64,000 bases of DNA. Origin: Heterohyrax brucei. Its lineage: Eukaryota; Chordata; Mammalia; Hyracoidea; Procaviidae. The stretch covers positions 75,067,833-75,131,832 of the forward strand of contig CM053141.1 in the NCBI GenBank assembly GCA_028571685.1. Reading direction: 5' to 3'. The notes beneath the pieces are model-generated. The model saw only the letters and a program-made list of their open reading frames with translations, did not search any database and was not told the DNA's origin. Positions 13,601 through 22,224 of this stretch are shown here, one piece after another. Position 1 is the first letter of the stretch, and each line of letters begins with the position of its first letter. A program made the translations under genes and the position numbers.

Positions 13601-16600
13601 TACAAGTATAATGTCATTAAAAATGTGCTATATGTGCAGGCTAGACTAAGTTATCATAGAGATGCTGTTGTACCACCAGAGGAGTATTGAAAAGAATTGT
13701 TGGTTTTCTACAGTGCAGTTACTGAATTCACTAAAATATTCACTGTTTCTTCATTGATGTATTTTTTAAACTAAATTAACAAACATGCTAGAGTTTCTTT
13801 TATACTTAAATTGTAGAATGGTTCTAATGGTTCCCTGTAATATTTCTGTAGTGATACCTGAGAACTGAAGTAGTAGATGCAGTTAGATCACTTTACCTCC
13901 AGCTTGACACATTTGCTTTGCTTCTTTGGAAGCTGTATGCCGGATGTTAAGTCATTTCACCTTGAGCAGGAGAACTAAATAGCAATTATTTTTAATAGCC
14001 TACTTTTAATATCATCTGTATAATAGTTCAGAGCACTGATTGCCTAGTGGTTGACAACTCAGTTCCTAACAAGAAAGTCACCATTTTGAATCTACTGGCT
14101 GCTCCTTGAAGGCCGTATGGAGCAGGACTACTCTGTCTTACAGGATTGCTGTGAGTTAGAATCATCTCAAAGACAATGGATTTGGTTTTTATATAATAGT
14201 TTAAGGAGCTCCAGTGTTGCAGTGATTAAACACCTACTAACTGAAACATCAGCAGTTGATATCCACCAGCAGCTCTGGGGGAGAAAGAGGTGTTAGTTTG
14301 CTTGCATAAAGATTATAGCTTTGTTAACTCTATGGGGCAGCTCTACTCTGTCCTATAGGTTTGCCGTAAGTCGGAATCAACTCAATGGCAAGGGGTTTTG
14401 GGTTATGTGAGGACTGCCAGTTAAGTTCATGAACTCATCCTAGGAAAAGTGCTACATACCTCATTGCTGAATATCACTACAGTCATCTTTGAAGTACTCC
14501 CCTTGGGAAGCTATGTGCTGACGCTGATACCTAGTCCACCCTTCAAAGCAATTTTGGAATTCTTTTTCTGGAATGGCTATCAAAACTGTTGTCATATTAC
14601 CCTTGATGTTCTGAATGTCACCAAAATGTCTTCCTTTCAATATTCTTTCTCTTTGAGTAAAGAAGAAGTCAGATGGGGTGAGTAGGACAGATGGGGTGAG
14701 TAGGACAGGAGTTCCAATACAGTTATTTGTTTGCAGGCTAAAAACTCCCTCACAGACAACTATACACTTAAGTTCACCAGCTTGTCACCATGCCACTGTG
14801 CACAATGGACATTCCAGAAAGTTCCAAGGGGAATACTTCAAAGGTGATTGTAATGATATTCAGCAATGAAGTATATAGTACTGAGAACAATTAAGTTCAT
14901 GGACTTAATTGTCAGGCATAGTATGATAGTTTAGCATCTAATCTCCACATATAGCACATTTTTAATAACACCACATTTATAAATTTTTTGTGTAAGTATG
15001 TATATTATATACCAAAAAAGAGCTCCGTGCTGTCAAGTTGATTCCAGCTCATAGCGACCCTGTAAGACAGAGTAGGACTGCCTCATAGAGTTTCCGAGGA
15101 GTGCCTGGCGAATTCGAACTGCTGACCTCTTGGTAGCGCTTAACCATTACACCACCAGGGTTTCCGTGTATTGTAGATATGTGTATATATTTATAAAATG
15201 CAGAACTTTAGAAAAAAGAACCTGCTCCTCTAATCCCACATACACATACTTAGAATTAGCTCAAAAGCTAATGGAGTTATGTAGTTTATCAAGCTGTGCC
15301 CTCAGGGACCTCACAGTGTTTCTGTCAGCAACACAAACAAAACCAGAGTTGAGCTTTCAGAACTGATAAGTAAGCCTGTTTTTCTGTCATAGGCAGGGCT
15401 TGTGTTTTTCAAAAGTACTTAAGCCTGTTTTCTGAAGGTTCAGTGGGGAGTCATCATTTGAAAAGAAGATGCGTGAGTAGCAAATAGGATTATGATATGT
15501 GTAGAACATAAATATAAACCAAAGAGTTTGTTAGGAAGCTTGATCCCAATTAAACTTCCTCAAGAAATGTCATCATATTGGGTTCTTAACAAAGTTTGAA
15601 CTAAGCAAAATGTTGATTTTTTTTGGAAAGTAGCTTCACATTCCAAATTTGAGCTCACTCATTTTTGTAGAAATAAATAGCACTCATGTGCTTATGGTTC
15701 TAATGTTTATACCCAGGGCTAGACCTCTCCTCCATGCCCCGTGATTGATGATTGATTATTCCACAGTCCTCCTGGCATGTCTGCGTAGATGCGTCTCAGC
15801 ACCTCAGTTGTGTCCAAAGCAGAACTCTTGATTTTCCCCTCCAGGTCTGGTTGTCCCTGTGTTCCCCTGTTGTTAACGGACACCACCCATCACCAAGATA
15901 TTAAAGCCCAAACTGGGAAGTTACCTTTGACTGCTCTCTTTCCTTTATCACTTCAGCAATAAATCTTCTCAGTTTAATGCCCAAGGTACACCTCAGATAC
16001 ATCAGCTTCTCTGTATTTGCTATTTCCCAGCATAAACCAGCTTTGCCTGTCTTTTGAGCCACAGCAAAGGGGCCTCCTGATTAGTCTACACATCTTAGTC
16101 ACCTAGTGCTACTATAACAAAAACACCACAAGTAGATGACTTTGACAAAGAGAAGTTTATTTTCTCACAGGAAAGTAGGCTGAAAGTCCAAATACAGGGC
16201 ATCGGCTACAGGGGATATCTTTCTCTGTTGGCTCTGGAGGAAGGTCTTTGCCCTCAATCTTCCCCTTGACTGGGAGCTTCTGAGACACAGGGATTCCAGT
16301 TCCAAAGGACACACTCCACTCCTGGCATTGCTTCTTTCCTGTTACTCTGAGGTCCCCAACTCTTCGCTTCCTTCACTTTCTTTTGTATCCCTAGAGATTG
16401 CTTTAAGGCACAATCACTAACACAACCACTGTCCCTCCCTCGTTAACACCATAGAGGCAGGATTTACAACACCGAGGAACATCATACAACACCAGGAATC
16501 ATGGCCTAGCCAGATGGCTACACACCTTTTTTTGTAGGGTGAGTATCTTGCGGGATACAATTCAGTTCATGACATCTGTCCTTCTGTATCTCTCCAATTC

Positions 16601-17207
16601 ATGCACTACACCACTTTTAAAGGATCACATCCTCTTTAAACCCTCCAGTGTCTTGTAGAATAGATTCCAAATACCTTTCGATTGACCACTGCCAAACCAG
16701 ATACCATTGCTATTTAATACTTCCTCCTGGGTGTGATTCACTTATTCTATTTGTTAACCTAACCTTCATTTTCTACAATATTAGGTAGGATTTTTCAAGA
16801 GCTAATTTTGAATCTTGTATGTAGCTTGTAGAATATCTCTTTGTGCTCCAATACCCTCACCACTTTGGGTGTACACTATACGTTTGTATGTTTGTGTAGC
16901 TCTACAAGAGAATAGGTACAAAGAATAAGGAACAAATTATGTAGAGATATAATGATCTGCTCTCCCTGCTTTTTTCCAGCTAGCCGCTGTGAGGGAAAAA
17001 GTGAGGGATATCCCCAGCCTTCGGGCCAGGTTTGATGAGATCTATGGAAAACTGCGCATATCTGGCCAAGTCACCACTCACACTTTGGATGCTATGTTGT
17101 GCCACACCCCCAGGGACAGGACATCCCATACCATGCTGTTAAACAAGATGACGACAGCCAGCCGTCAGACTTTCCAGCCACTTAGCCAGTCTTTGTTGGC
17201 TGAGTAG
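1583..17207 (+). CDS. PTCD2: PTCD2, pentatricopeptide repeat domain 2 (3' six coding exons; 5' part outside window)
   Basis: Joined exons 1583-1661, 2059-2150, 4081-4194, 5188-5262, 11419-11532 and 16980-17207 give an uninterrupted 702-base frame (233 residues plus TAG). All acceptors are AG and all donors GT, and phases match at each junction. The product reads as the C-terminal 60% of PTCD2 (388 residues in human, from memory): [16 protein letters not shown] at the start, three PPR-like helical repeats, then CHTPRDR and the ending [14 protein letters not shown] proteins bind RNA in mitochondria; loss of PTCD2 in mice is reported to impair cytochrome b transcript processing and complex III. 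The mitochondrial targeting peptide and first exons must lie upstream of base 1. I see no frameshift or stop, so the gene looks intact here. Identity is by recognition of the protein; exon limits are read directly from the sequence. Confidence 0.93.
2059..2150 (+). CDS. PTCD2: PTCD2 internal coding exon b (92 bp)
   Basis: The acceptor is tttggcag and the donor gtaaga. After completing the split Ser codon it encodes [15 protein letters not shown], the second helix of a PPR motif, then [12 protein letters not shown], the first helix of the next. It ends on a codon boundary. Confidence 0.92.
2480..2765 (+). repeat. L2 LINE 3' fragment in intron
   Basis: The segments cacctgcagtgtaagctccatgagg and cgcttaatgcaacacc followed by ctttaatacatg match the L2 3' end layout. 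The copy is heavily diverged. Confidence 0.5.
2957..3139 (+). mobile_element. hAT-Charlie type non-autonomous DNA transposon remnant
   Basis: It starts gagtcagcaaactttttctgtaaagg and ends cacagtttgctggcctc, the inverted termini of a common mammalian hAT element. A T-run at 3041-3054 has expanded inside it. Confidence 0.65.
3190..4080. other. intronic stretch, nothing recognised
   Basis: No exon, SINE or LINE end is visible. Short frames here are chance. Confidence 0.5.
4081..4194 (+). CDS. PTCD2: PTCD2 internal coding exon c (114 bp)
   Basis: The acceptor is ctccacacag and the donor gtgagg; the exon is phase 0 at both ends. It encodes [18 protein letters not shown] through [10 protein letters not shown], covering the end of one PPR-like repeat and the start of the next. 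Confidence 0.93.
4640..4790 (+). repeat. MIR fragment
   Basis: The segment cactgagggtcagagagaagag with aggtcacactgcaacagagagtgg is the conserved MIR core and 3' part. Confidence 0.6.
5188..5262 (+). CDS. PTCD2: PTCD2 internal coding exon d (75 bp)
   Basis: The acceptor is cccttccag and the donor gtaagt, phase 0. It encodes 25 residues, [18 protein letters not shown] to CMNLN, the second helix of a PPR-like repeat. With exon c it gives the family's ALNQ-NQ junction. Confidence 0.92.
5263..6415. other. PTCD2 intron, nothing recognised
   Basis: This is the start of the 6.2-kb intron. No repeat signature or splice-flanked frame was found. Confidence 0.45.
6420..6625 (-). repeat. MIR element (orientation tentative)
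   Basis: It reads as a MIR: ctctgtgtccttaggcaagttgcttgac, then gcacaatgcctgggatgtaatcagtg near the other end. Confidence 0.6.
7060..7204 (+). repeat. AfroSINE (tRNA-derived SINE)
   Basis: The 145-bp copy starts ggaaccctgctggtgcagtgg and carries a B-box-like gagtttgaatccaccag. It ends in the RTE-like tail gggttgctgtgagttgaatc. It lies in a PTCD2 intron. Confidence 0.85.
7205..8045. other. intronic stretch, nothing recognised
   Basis: Overlapping open frames occur on both strands around 7343-7622, but none is flanked by splice sites or resembles a known family. Confidence 0.4.
8050..8240 (+). repeat. MIR fragment
   Basis: The segment tatagctggggaaaactgaagttcaagg followed by tgttctcacagctaattaaagaacag is a diverged MIR 3' half. 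Confidence 0.5.
8241..10265. other. PTCD2 intron, repeat-poor, nothing recognised
   Basis: Two kilobases without a SINE or recognisable LINE end. It may hold old unclassified repeats or conserved intronic DNA. Confidence 0.4.
10270..10375 (+). repeat. L2/MIR3-like fragment
   Basis: The segment cattgagtgtatactgtgtgtcaggcac followed by ccttgccctcaatgaac is the L2 3' terminal motif. Confidence 0.5.
10385..10680 (+). repeat. old L1 3' fragment
   Basis: The text aatttcactcctgggaatcag, then gatatgaggaaatgttcatt and tttttgtatttttcaaatttt matches the layout of ancient L1M 3' UTRs. Confidence 0.45.
11005..11210 (+). repeat. MIR element, nearly full
   Basis: In order: gtttactgagtacctcctgtgtg, cacaataacctaaaatatggg, cccattttacaaatgaggaaa and gctgggattctagcccaagtctg. 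All MIR blocks are present. Confidence 0.75.
11419..11532 (+). CDS. PTCD2: PTCD2 internal coding exon e (114 bp)
   Basis: The acceptor follows a T-rich tract (ttttttattcag); the donor is gtaagt; phase 0. It encodes [18 protein letters not shown] to FSEEV. It follows a 6.2-kb intron, the longest complete one in the window. Confidence 0.92.
11575..12535 (+). repeat. ancient L1 3' fragment, interrupted
   Basis: The segments aaaagatgctcatccttgc, tctgtggagaggcatttgacaat, ggatatttattgcag and ggaaacaacctatatttc follow the order of L1M 3' ends. A hAT (MER5-type) fragment interrupts it near 11885-11960. Confidence 0.6.
11883..11962 (+). mobile_element. MER5A-like hAT fragment inside L1
   Basis: It begins agcagtggttctgaaaatg and includes gattctgattcagtatttctgggg, which are MER5A blocks. 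Confidence 0.5.
12605..12817 (-). repeat. AfroSINE, long variant
   Basis: In reverse orientation it carries the variant middle gggtttcctaggctgtaatctctg and gagcaaattgctaagtc, then gggttcaaaccacagacc (B-box side). It ends ttgccaccagggttcc. Confidence 0.75.
13205..13268 (+). repeat. AfroSINE 3' tail fragment
   Basis: Only the 3' part remains: gttgctgtgagtcgcagtcg and atgggtttggtttggggttt, the typical TTTGG-rich tail. Confidence 0.6.
14035..14198 (+). repeat. AfroSINE
   Basis: It runs from gattgcctagtggttgac to aatggatttggttttta, with actactctgtcttacaggattgc in the middle. It sits head-to-tail with another copy. Confidence 0.75.
14203..14405 (+). repeat. AfroSINE, variant with 40-bp insert
   Basis: It starts ttaaggagctccagtgttgc. 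The internal insert gggggagaaagaggtgttag to aaagattatagctttg separates the tRNA part from the common tail. Confidence 0.75.
14409..14921 (-). mobile_element. palindromic mariner derivative, copy A
   Basis: The left terminus is gaggactgccagttaagttc; the right is gacttaattgtcaggc. Each end carries the same 3' transposase/UTR sequence in opposite orientation. The centre retains, on the minus strand, part of the mariner C-terminal domain. A perfect 18-bp tandem duplication lies at 14671-14706. It lies in the last PTCD2 intron. Confidence 0.75.
15028..15165 (-). repeat. AfroSINE
   Basis: A reverse copy with few internal changes: ctgtcaagttgattccagctc at the tail side, gcgaattcgaactgctgacc at the B box, ending accaccagggtttcc. 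Confidence 0.85.
15329..15411 (+). repeat. unclassified repeated segment, copy 1
   Basis: It resembles 17882-17975: both have cacaaaca, agctttcagaactcat/gat, aagtaagcc and ggcttgtg.ttttcaaaa in order. It belongs to no family I know. Confidence 0.45.
16092..16574 (-). repeat. MaLR-type solo LTR (reverse)
   Basis: Reading left to right it has cctagtgctactataacaaaaac, agtttattttctcacagg and, at the end, caattcagttcatgaca. This is the reverse complement of an ERVL-MaLR-like LTR that begins TGTCATGAACTG. It is about 480 bp, inside the last PTCD2 intron, 400 bp before the final exon. Confidence 0.65.
16980..17207 (+). CDS. PTCD2: PTCD2 terminal coding exon f (228 bp incl. stop)
   Basis: The acceptor is tttttccag at 16979, so the exon opens with CTA (Leu), giving [14 protein letters not shown]. 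It continues through [18 protein letters not shown] and [16 protein letters not shown] and stops at TAG 17205-17207 after LSQSLLAE. The C-terminus matches the PTCD2 family end, so this is the last coding exon. Confidence 0.94.
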   Translation, partial: LAAVREKVRDIPSLRARFDEIYGKLRISGQVTTHTLDAMLCHTPRDRTSHTMLLNKMTTASRQTFQPLSQSLLAE

Positions 17208-17850
17208 CTTGAGGTTCAAACCACTCATGGGTCTGAGCTGGAGAAAGCCCTGTTTCTAGTGAATCCTTTGGCTTCCTAAGAAGTCAGGCATCACCCCTTC
17301 AGTGGACACTATCGTGACGCTTTGTCTCCTCCCTGGATCTCTGGCTTCAGAAAGTGCTGGCATGCTGATCTGACAAGTTAATTAAGAGCACTACTATGAA
17401 CAATCAAGATACAAGCAAGCTGGATTTAGCTCCCTCAGTAATGAGGCTATGATTGTATAAAGTGCTGAGTGTCCTTGAAGGAGTGTGGACTGCTCTCCCA
17501 GTCCCAGAGCGGAACTGCACGAGCACTATCAGGAATGAATTTCACATCTGGCTATGAGTATGGCCAACTCTGACTAATTTTCAGGGAGTAGTTTCTTGCA
17601 AATTATACCTTTGCTGAACTCAAGGGGTCTGAAACCCTGTTCTGCCATACTGGGAAATAGCCCAGGATTTTCCCTATGCTTTTACTATTTATGTCAGTGA
17701 CACTCTGCAAGGTACTTGATTCCTCATTTTTCCATCTGCCAAATAACAGTAGTTGTGTGTATCTGCATATCAATTTAAAACTTTCAGTCAAGTTTCAGTT
17801 GGCTCAAATTTTGTCAAAACTAAGAGAAATAAAAGGTTCCTAAAAACCTG
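17208..17850 (+). other. PTCD2: PTCD2 3' UTR (probable)
   Basis: About 620 bases without a recognised repeat follow the stop codon and lead to the first good AATAAA. The extent is inferred from that signal only; no transcript evidence is available. Confidence 0.55.
17828..17833 (+). promoter_or_regulatory. PTCD2: candidate PTCD2 polyadenylation signal AATAAA
   Basis: This is the first canonical hexamer after the stop, with a T-rich stretch (gttttattttttg) about 30 bases downstream as expected for a cleavage site. Another AATAAA sits near 18119 and could be an alternative. Confidence 0.5.
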
Positions 17851-17881
17851 CCTAGGATGATTCTTGTTTTATTTTTTGAAA

Positions 17882-17975
17882 AACACAAACAAAGCTGGAA
17901 TCTAGCTTTCAGAACTCATAACTATTAAGTAAGCCCAGTTTGTTACTGCTTTGGTCACAACTGAGGCTTGTGCTT
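17882..17975 (+). repeat. unclassified repeated segment, copy 2
   Basis: The second copy of the segment at 15329-15411, in direct orientation, just past the candidate poly(A) site of PTCD2. Confidence 0.45.
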
Positions 17976-18364
17976 TTCAAAATAAGTGCCAGTAACACCG
18001 TGTAATGCTTCTCTATTGCCTAGTTTCCTCGGGTAGCCATAAATATTTGGTCCTATAGCACATCTCCTTTGTTAAAGATGTTTTCTCTCTTTGGATGACT
18101 TTTTTTTTTTCCTGAACAAATAAATGTGTCAAGGGCAGGTCAAAACTTCCTCCTCTTCATGTGAGTTCCTCACTTCATGGTTTAAAACACAGCATCTGGT
18201 GAATTTCACCATACCTGGTCACTGAGATGCTGAAGAGACATAGACACTGACTAAACCTCAGTTGTGCCTTTTGTTCTGAAGGGCCAAAGTGATGTTCAAA
18301 GCCTTTGCAGCCCTTTGCATGCTTCCTCAGACATTGCTAAAAAACTCAGGTTGTTTCTTTAACT

Positions 18365-18560
18365 TCATTTTGTCCTGAAGCAATAAGTGTTCATAGACTC
18401 AAATTTTAGAGTGGGGAGAATCTTCTGAATCTCCTGGTTTAACTCCCTCATCTTTCAAGGTAGATGTAATTACTTTTCCAAGGTGGTTTAACTAAACTGA
18501 GGTGGAGCTGAGATTAAAGTCCGGATTACTAGTCTTTCCTGTTACACTGCATTATGTCTC
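18365..18560 (+). repeat. MIR-like fragment
   Basis: The segments taactccctcatctttcaagg and aactgaggtggagctgagattaaag are diverged MIR blocks. Confidence 0.4.
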
Positions 18561-18818
18561 ATTTGGGAGGAAGAAGGTGGGTCTTCAAAGACACTATACT
18601 AAGGACCTTAATTTTGGCCAAAGACTGGAATGTTACAAATTGAATTGTGTCTCCTCCAAAATATGTGTTGTAAATCCTAAATTTCTATGCCTGTCAGTAT
18701 AGTCCCATTTGGAAGTAGGACTTCCTTTGTTAATATTAGTGAGACTATATTAGTGTAGGGTGCATCTTAAACCCATCACCTCTAAAATGTAAAAAGAGCG
18801 GATTAAACACAGAGAAAA

Positions 18819-18857
18819 CCCAAACCTAAACCCATTTCCATCAGATCAACTCCAGCT
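18819..18857 (-). repeat. AfroSINE tail fragment (reverse)
   Basis: The segment aacccaaacctaaacccattt followed by tcagatcaactcc is the reverse of the SINE tail. It directly abuts a + strand copy. Confidence 0.5.
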
Positions 18858-18859
18858 CC

Positions 18860-18986
18860 TAGGAGCCCTCGTGGTGTAGTGGTTAAGAGCTCAGCTGCTA
18901 ACCAATAGGTCAGCAGTTTGAATCTACCAGCCACTCCTTGGAAACGCTGTGCTGCGTTCTGTGCTGTCTGCAGGGTTGCTGTGAGG
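18860..18986 (+). repeat. AfroSINE in LTR
   Basis: It runs from aggagccctcgtggtgtag to gcagggttgctgtgagg, with gcagtttgaatctaccagcc as B-box region. Confidence 0.8.
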
Positions 18987-19314
18987 CACAGAGAAGGAAG
19001 CACGAATGAAAGGGAAGATACGAATGTCTCAGGAAGATCAGCGAGGAGCTGAGGAACAGAAGCTGAAAAGTGACAAAGACTTGCCTCCAGAGCTGACAGT
19101 GAGCCTTCCCCTAAAGCGGCTGCCCGGAATTTGAGCGTCAGGCCTGCTAAACTGTGAGAAAACAGATTTCTGTTAAAGCCGTACACTTGCAGTATTTTTG
19201 TTACAGCGGCACTAAGACGTAAAGAGGGGAAGAAGGAGAATTTCTTCAGAAACAATACACTAAACGTTTCCACCACTTCACGTTTCCGTGGGTCAGTGAT
19301 GTAACTTCTGTGTA

Positions 19315-19442
19315 CTTCAGTTTCCTCAGCTGTTAGATGAGTATAGTAGTATTTACCTCACAGGATTGTTGTGAGGATGAGATAAGATAATAAACTGTAA
19401 AGGAAGCAGAACAGTGCCTGGTACATAGTAAGTGCTAGCTCA
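19315..19442 (-). repeat. MIR fragment
   Basis: The segment cagtttcctcagctgttagatg with aggattgttgtgaggatgag and gtgcctggtacatagtaagtg is MIR in reverse. Confidence 0.7.
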
Positions 19443-19489
19443 GAAGAGATGTGTTGAAAACATTGATCTCACCAATGTAATTGCTGCTA

Positions 19490-19638
19490 ATCCACCTCAT
19501 TCACATCCTAGTGGTAGGATTTACAACGCAGGAAAATCCCATCAGACGGCAAAAGGTGGATAATCACACAATACTGGAAATCATCACCTAGCCAAATTGC
19601 TGTACACATTTTTGGGGGACACAATTCAATCCATGACA
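19490..19638 (-). repeat. MaLR-type LTR fragment (reverse)
   Basis: It shares caacaccgagg/caacgcagg-like text and the ending gacacaattcaatccatgaca with the LTR at 16092-16574. Confidence 0.55.
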
Positions 19639-19865
19639 GGATGCAAAAATTTACTACTATCATTCAAGTAGGCTAATTTGTAAGATGTGTCTGTTCCTTT
19701 GCAATAGAAAATTCTGGTTGTTTTTAGAAACTGAGGGGAATCCATTTGAGACTTGATGCAGTTTAAAGGATGTTTTAGTCTTGTGTTTCTTTTAGATAAA
19801 TAGTCTTTCTGGATCTCTTCCCCCTACCCTTTTCATAGTCAAGATGGTAGCTGAGTGCAAGGCTT

Positions 19866-19965
19866 TGTTTCTCAAACTTCACACGTATCTGAAGTGCCAC
19901 CAGAGACTATTTTTACACAGGTTGCTAGACCCCATCCTCAGGGTTCCTGATTCAAATGGTGTAAA
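19866..19965 (-). mobile_element. MER5A-like hAT fragment, left half
   Basis: The text ttgtttctcaaacttcac, agaccccatcctcagg and ttcctgattcaaatgg is MER5A. The element resumes at 20210, after an RTE insertion. Confidence 0.6.
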
Positions 19966-19967
19966 TT

Positions 19968-20209
19968 TGTCTCACATGCTTTGGATATGTCATCAGGAGG
20001 GGATAATCTCTGGAGGAGGGCATCAGGCTTGGTGAAGCAGGGGGCAGTGAAAAAGAGGAAGACCGTCAATGAGATGGCCTGACGCAGTGGGTACAACAGC
20101 GGGCTCAAGCAACAAGTCGTTAAGAGGATGCAGGACTGGACAGTGTGGTTTGTTCTATTGTACGTGGCTCACTAGGAGTCAGAACTGACTGGCAGGCACC
20201 TAACAACCA
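19968..20209 (+). repeat. RTE LINE 3' end inserted in MER5A
   Basis: It contains cacatgctttggatatgtcatc, gaggaagaccgtcaatgagatgg and gtcagaactgactggcagg, ending cacctaacaacc. The order matches the 3' end of the longer RTE at 45230-45487. Confidence 0.8.
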
Positions 20210-20262
20210 GAGATCTGGGTTAGGTAGGGCCCAAAGTTTGCATTCCTAATAAAGTCTCGGGA
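20210..20262 (-). mobile_element. MER5A-like fragment, right half
   Basis: The text agatctgggttaggtagggc and gtttgcattcctaataaag continues the MER5A copy broken at 19965. Confidence 0.5.
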
Positions 20263-20522
20263 TGAATGGGAGGTTAGGGCTTCAGGGCCATTCCCTGGGT
20301 CCTCTCTGCCCTCAGTTAGGAAAGGAGGGAGCAGTGGGACACCCCAGTAGGCCTTGTAGAGGGTCCTGCTGGCACTCGCTGCTGAGGTCTGTGGACTCTG
20401 CTGTTTGCTTCTGCTCACAAGTACCCTTGCTCTGCACTTGCCTCACCGTGACTCCAAGCCCTCTGCTGAAGTCATTGAAGTAGGAGTCCCACAGCATCGT
20501 GACTTAAGGACAGTGAAGAATA

Positions 20523-20992
20523 CGAGGTCTGACAATTAAGTCCTCCAACTTAATTGTTCTAGGTGCTGCGTACCTTGGTGCTGAATGTCACTATGGTCAC
20601 CTTTAAAGTACTCCCCTTGGAAAGCTATGCAATGATGCCAGTGCCTAGTCTACCCTTCAAAGAAATTATGGAAGTCTTTTTCTGGAATGGCCATCACACA
20701 CAGTGGCAGGTTGGCACACTTAATTGTATAGTTGTCTGTGAGGGAGTGTTCAGCCACCAATGAATAACTGTATTGGAACGCCCTCCCTGTTCAGTGATCT
20801 GGCCCCCAATGACTTTTCTTTACCTAAAGGTAAAGGAGATATTGAAAAGAAGACATTTTGATGACATTCAAGACATCAAGGGAAATACAACAACAGCTCT
20901 GATGGCCATTCCAGAAAAACAGTTCCACAATTGCTTTGAGGTATGTAGCACTTTTTCTAGGATGAGTTTGTGAACCTAATTGTTAGACCTCG
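20523..20992 (+). mobile_element. palindromic mariner derivative, copy B
   Basis: This 470-bp element is bounded by TA on both sides (20521-20522, 20993-20994) with termini cgaggtctgacaattaagt and cctaattgttagacctcg. The + strand retains mariner C-terminal sequence (KVKEILKRRHFDDIQDIKG). The family's SPDLAP is changed to CSVIWP, so the third catalytic Asp is lost. Confidence 0.85.
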
Positions 20993-21020
20993 TATATCCA
21001 TTTATTGCTTTTTTGTATAT

Positions 21021-21057
21021 AAGGTCTGACAAGTTCCTGAACTCATCCTAGAAAAGA
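21021..21057. mobile_element. mariner terminal fragment, copy G
   Basis: Only one terminus, aaggtctgacaagttcctg to catcctagaaaag, remains. It ends where an RTE 3' fragment begins. Confidence 0.6.
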
Positions 21058-21193
21058 AAGATGGATTGGCACAGCAGCTGCTGCGATGGACTCAAGTATA
21101 ACGGCAATGATGAGGCTAGTGCAGGACCGGGCCGTGCTTCATTCTGTTGTACATCGGGTAAAAACTCGACAGCACCTAAGAAGAACAGCAGCT
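21058..21193 (+). repeat. RTE LINE 3' terminal fragment
   Basis: The text agatggattggcacagcagc, gtgcaggaccgggccgtg, and cgacagcacctaagaag is the RTE 3' end. Confidence 0.75.
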
Positions 21194-21194
21194 G

Positions 21195-22005
21195 TCTATG
21201 TGACTCATTTTGACACTTACGTTACATTGCCTTGTGTTGTTACACAACTTTTTCTTCCTAAGTATTATTATCTAGCCTCTGCTGAGGACGAAATGTCTCG
21301 CGTTTCTTTTGTAGGACCCCAACATGCCTATGTAGCATGCTGCTGTACGTAATATATCATGGGAGATTTTAGTTAGTATGTACAACTTGCCACAATATGC
21401 TTCAGGAAGTTCACCACTTTTCAATAGACTTGTTGCTGTTTCTATCCCAGTTTTACATAAGGCAGAGTCAAGACTCAGACAAATAGACTTGGGTCGTTGG
21501 CCTGGGGCCCCTCAGTGAAGTAGCACATCGGTATCCCAGGCCACAGTGCCTCTATCTTCCAGTTCTGGATTCATTGGGGGTGGAAAACCAACCAAGAGAG
21601 AAGTGATGACGGGTAGGTGTAAAAGTTTCAGGTGAAACTTGGAAGCTGCTAACAGAAGAGGATCAAAGCACTGCTGAGCTGCTCACTGAGCCCACCTGCC
21701 TACTTTGGCAGCTGACCGTTCAAGGGCTGTGGCCTCTAAGGGCTCAGAAACAACATTACCACTAGGATTAAAAGCAGGATTGGGAGAGAAGGCCCAGGGC
21801 AGAAGGAAAGAACCACACTCTTGGCTGCTAATCTCAACCCTGCAGCTGAAACACTCCAAAGCTGGTTGCTTTGGGACAGGAGGAGGCTGCCTTCAATCAG
21901 GCCCTGGGAGGAGAGCGAACCAAGACCCCAGAGTCAGCCTGCCAGGCAGCACTGCAATATGGCCAGGGAATGGAGGCCTGTTTGGGAGATGTGTTCTAGG
22001 AGCAG
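21195..22005. other. intergenic stretch, nothing recognised
   Basis: Overlapping frames on both strands (for example 21705-22109) end inside a SINE and show no family resemblance. Confidence 0.4.
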
Positions 22006-22007
22006 CC

Positions 22008-22224
22008 GTTGTGAGTTGCCACCAAGTCGATTCCAACTCAACTGCTCCATGGGATTTTCTAGTCCCTGACTTTTCAGAAACTGACTCCATCGGGTTTTCT
22101 AGTCCCTGACTTTTCAGAAACTGATCACCAGGCCTGTCTTCCAAGGTGCCTATGAGTGGATTCAAACCATCAAATTTCATGGCTGGTAGTCAAACACTTA
22201 ACCATTTGCACCACCGGGCCAAAG
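22008..22224 (-). repeat. AfroSINE, long variant with tandem duplication
   Basis: The reverse copy has ttgccaccaagtcgattcc at the tail and gtggattcaaaccatcaaatttc at the B-box side, ending tttgcaccaccggg. Its middle is doubled: a 40-bp unit occurs at 22045-22084 and 22085-22124 with two mismatches. Confidence 0.8.

Larger units (their letters stand above)
18630..19220 (+). repeat. MaLR-type LTR with nested AfroSINEs
   Basis: It starts tgttacaaattgaattgtgtc and includes gtagggtgcatcttaaaccc and aaagagcggattaaacacag. It ends with ttgttacagcggcactaag. SINE sequence interrupts it at 18819-18986. Confidence 0.65.

Noticed and set aside
18803..19276. 157-codon minus-strand frame
   Set aside because: It crosses an LTR and a nested SINE in antisense.
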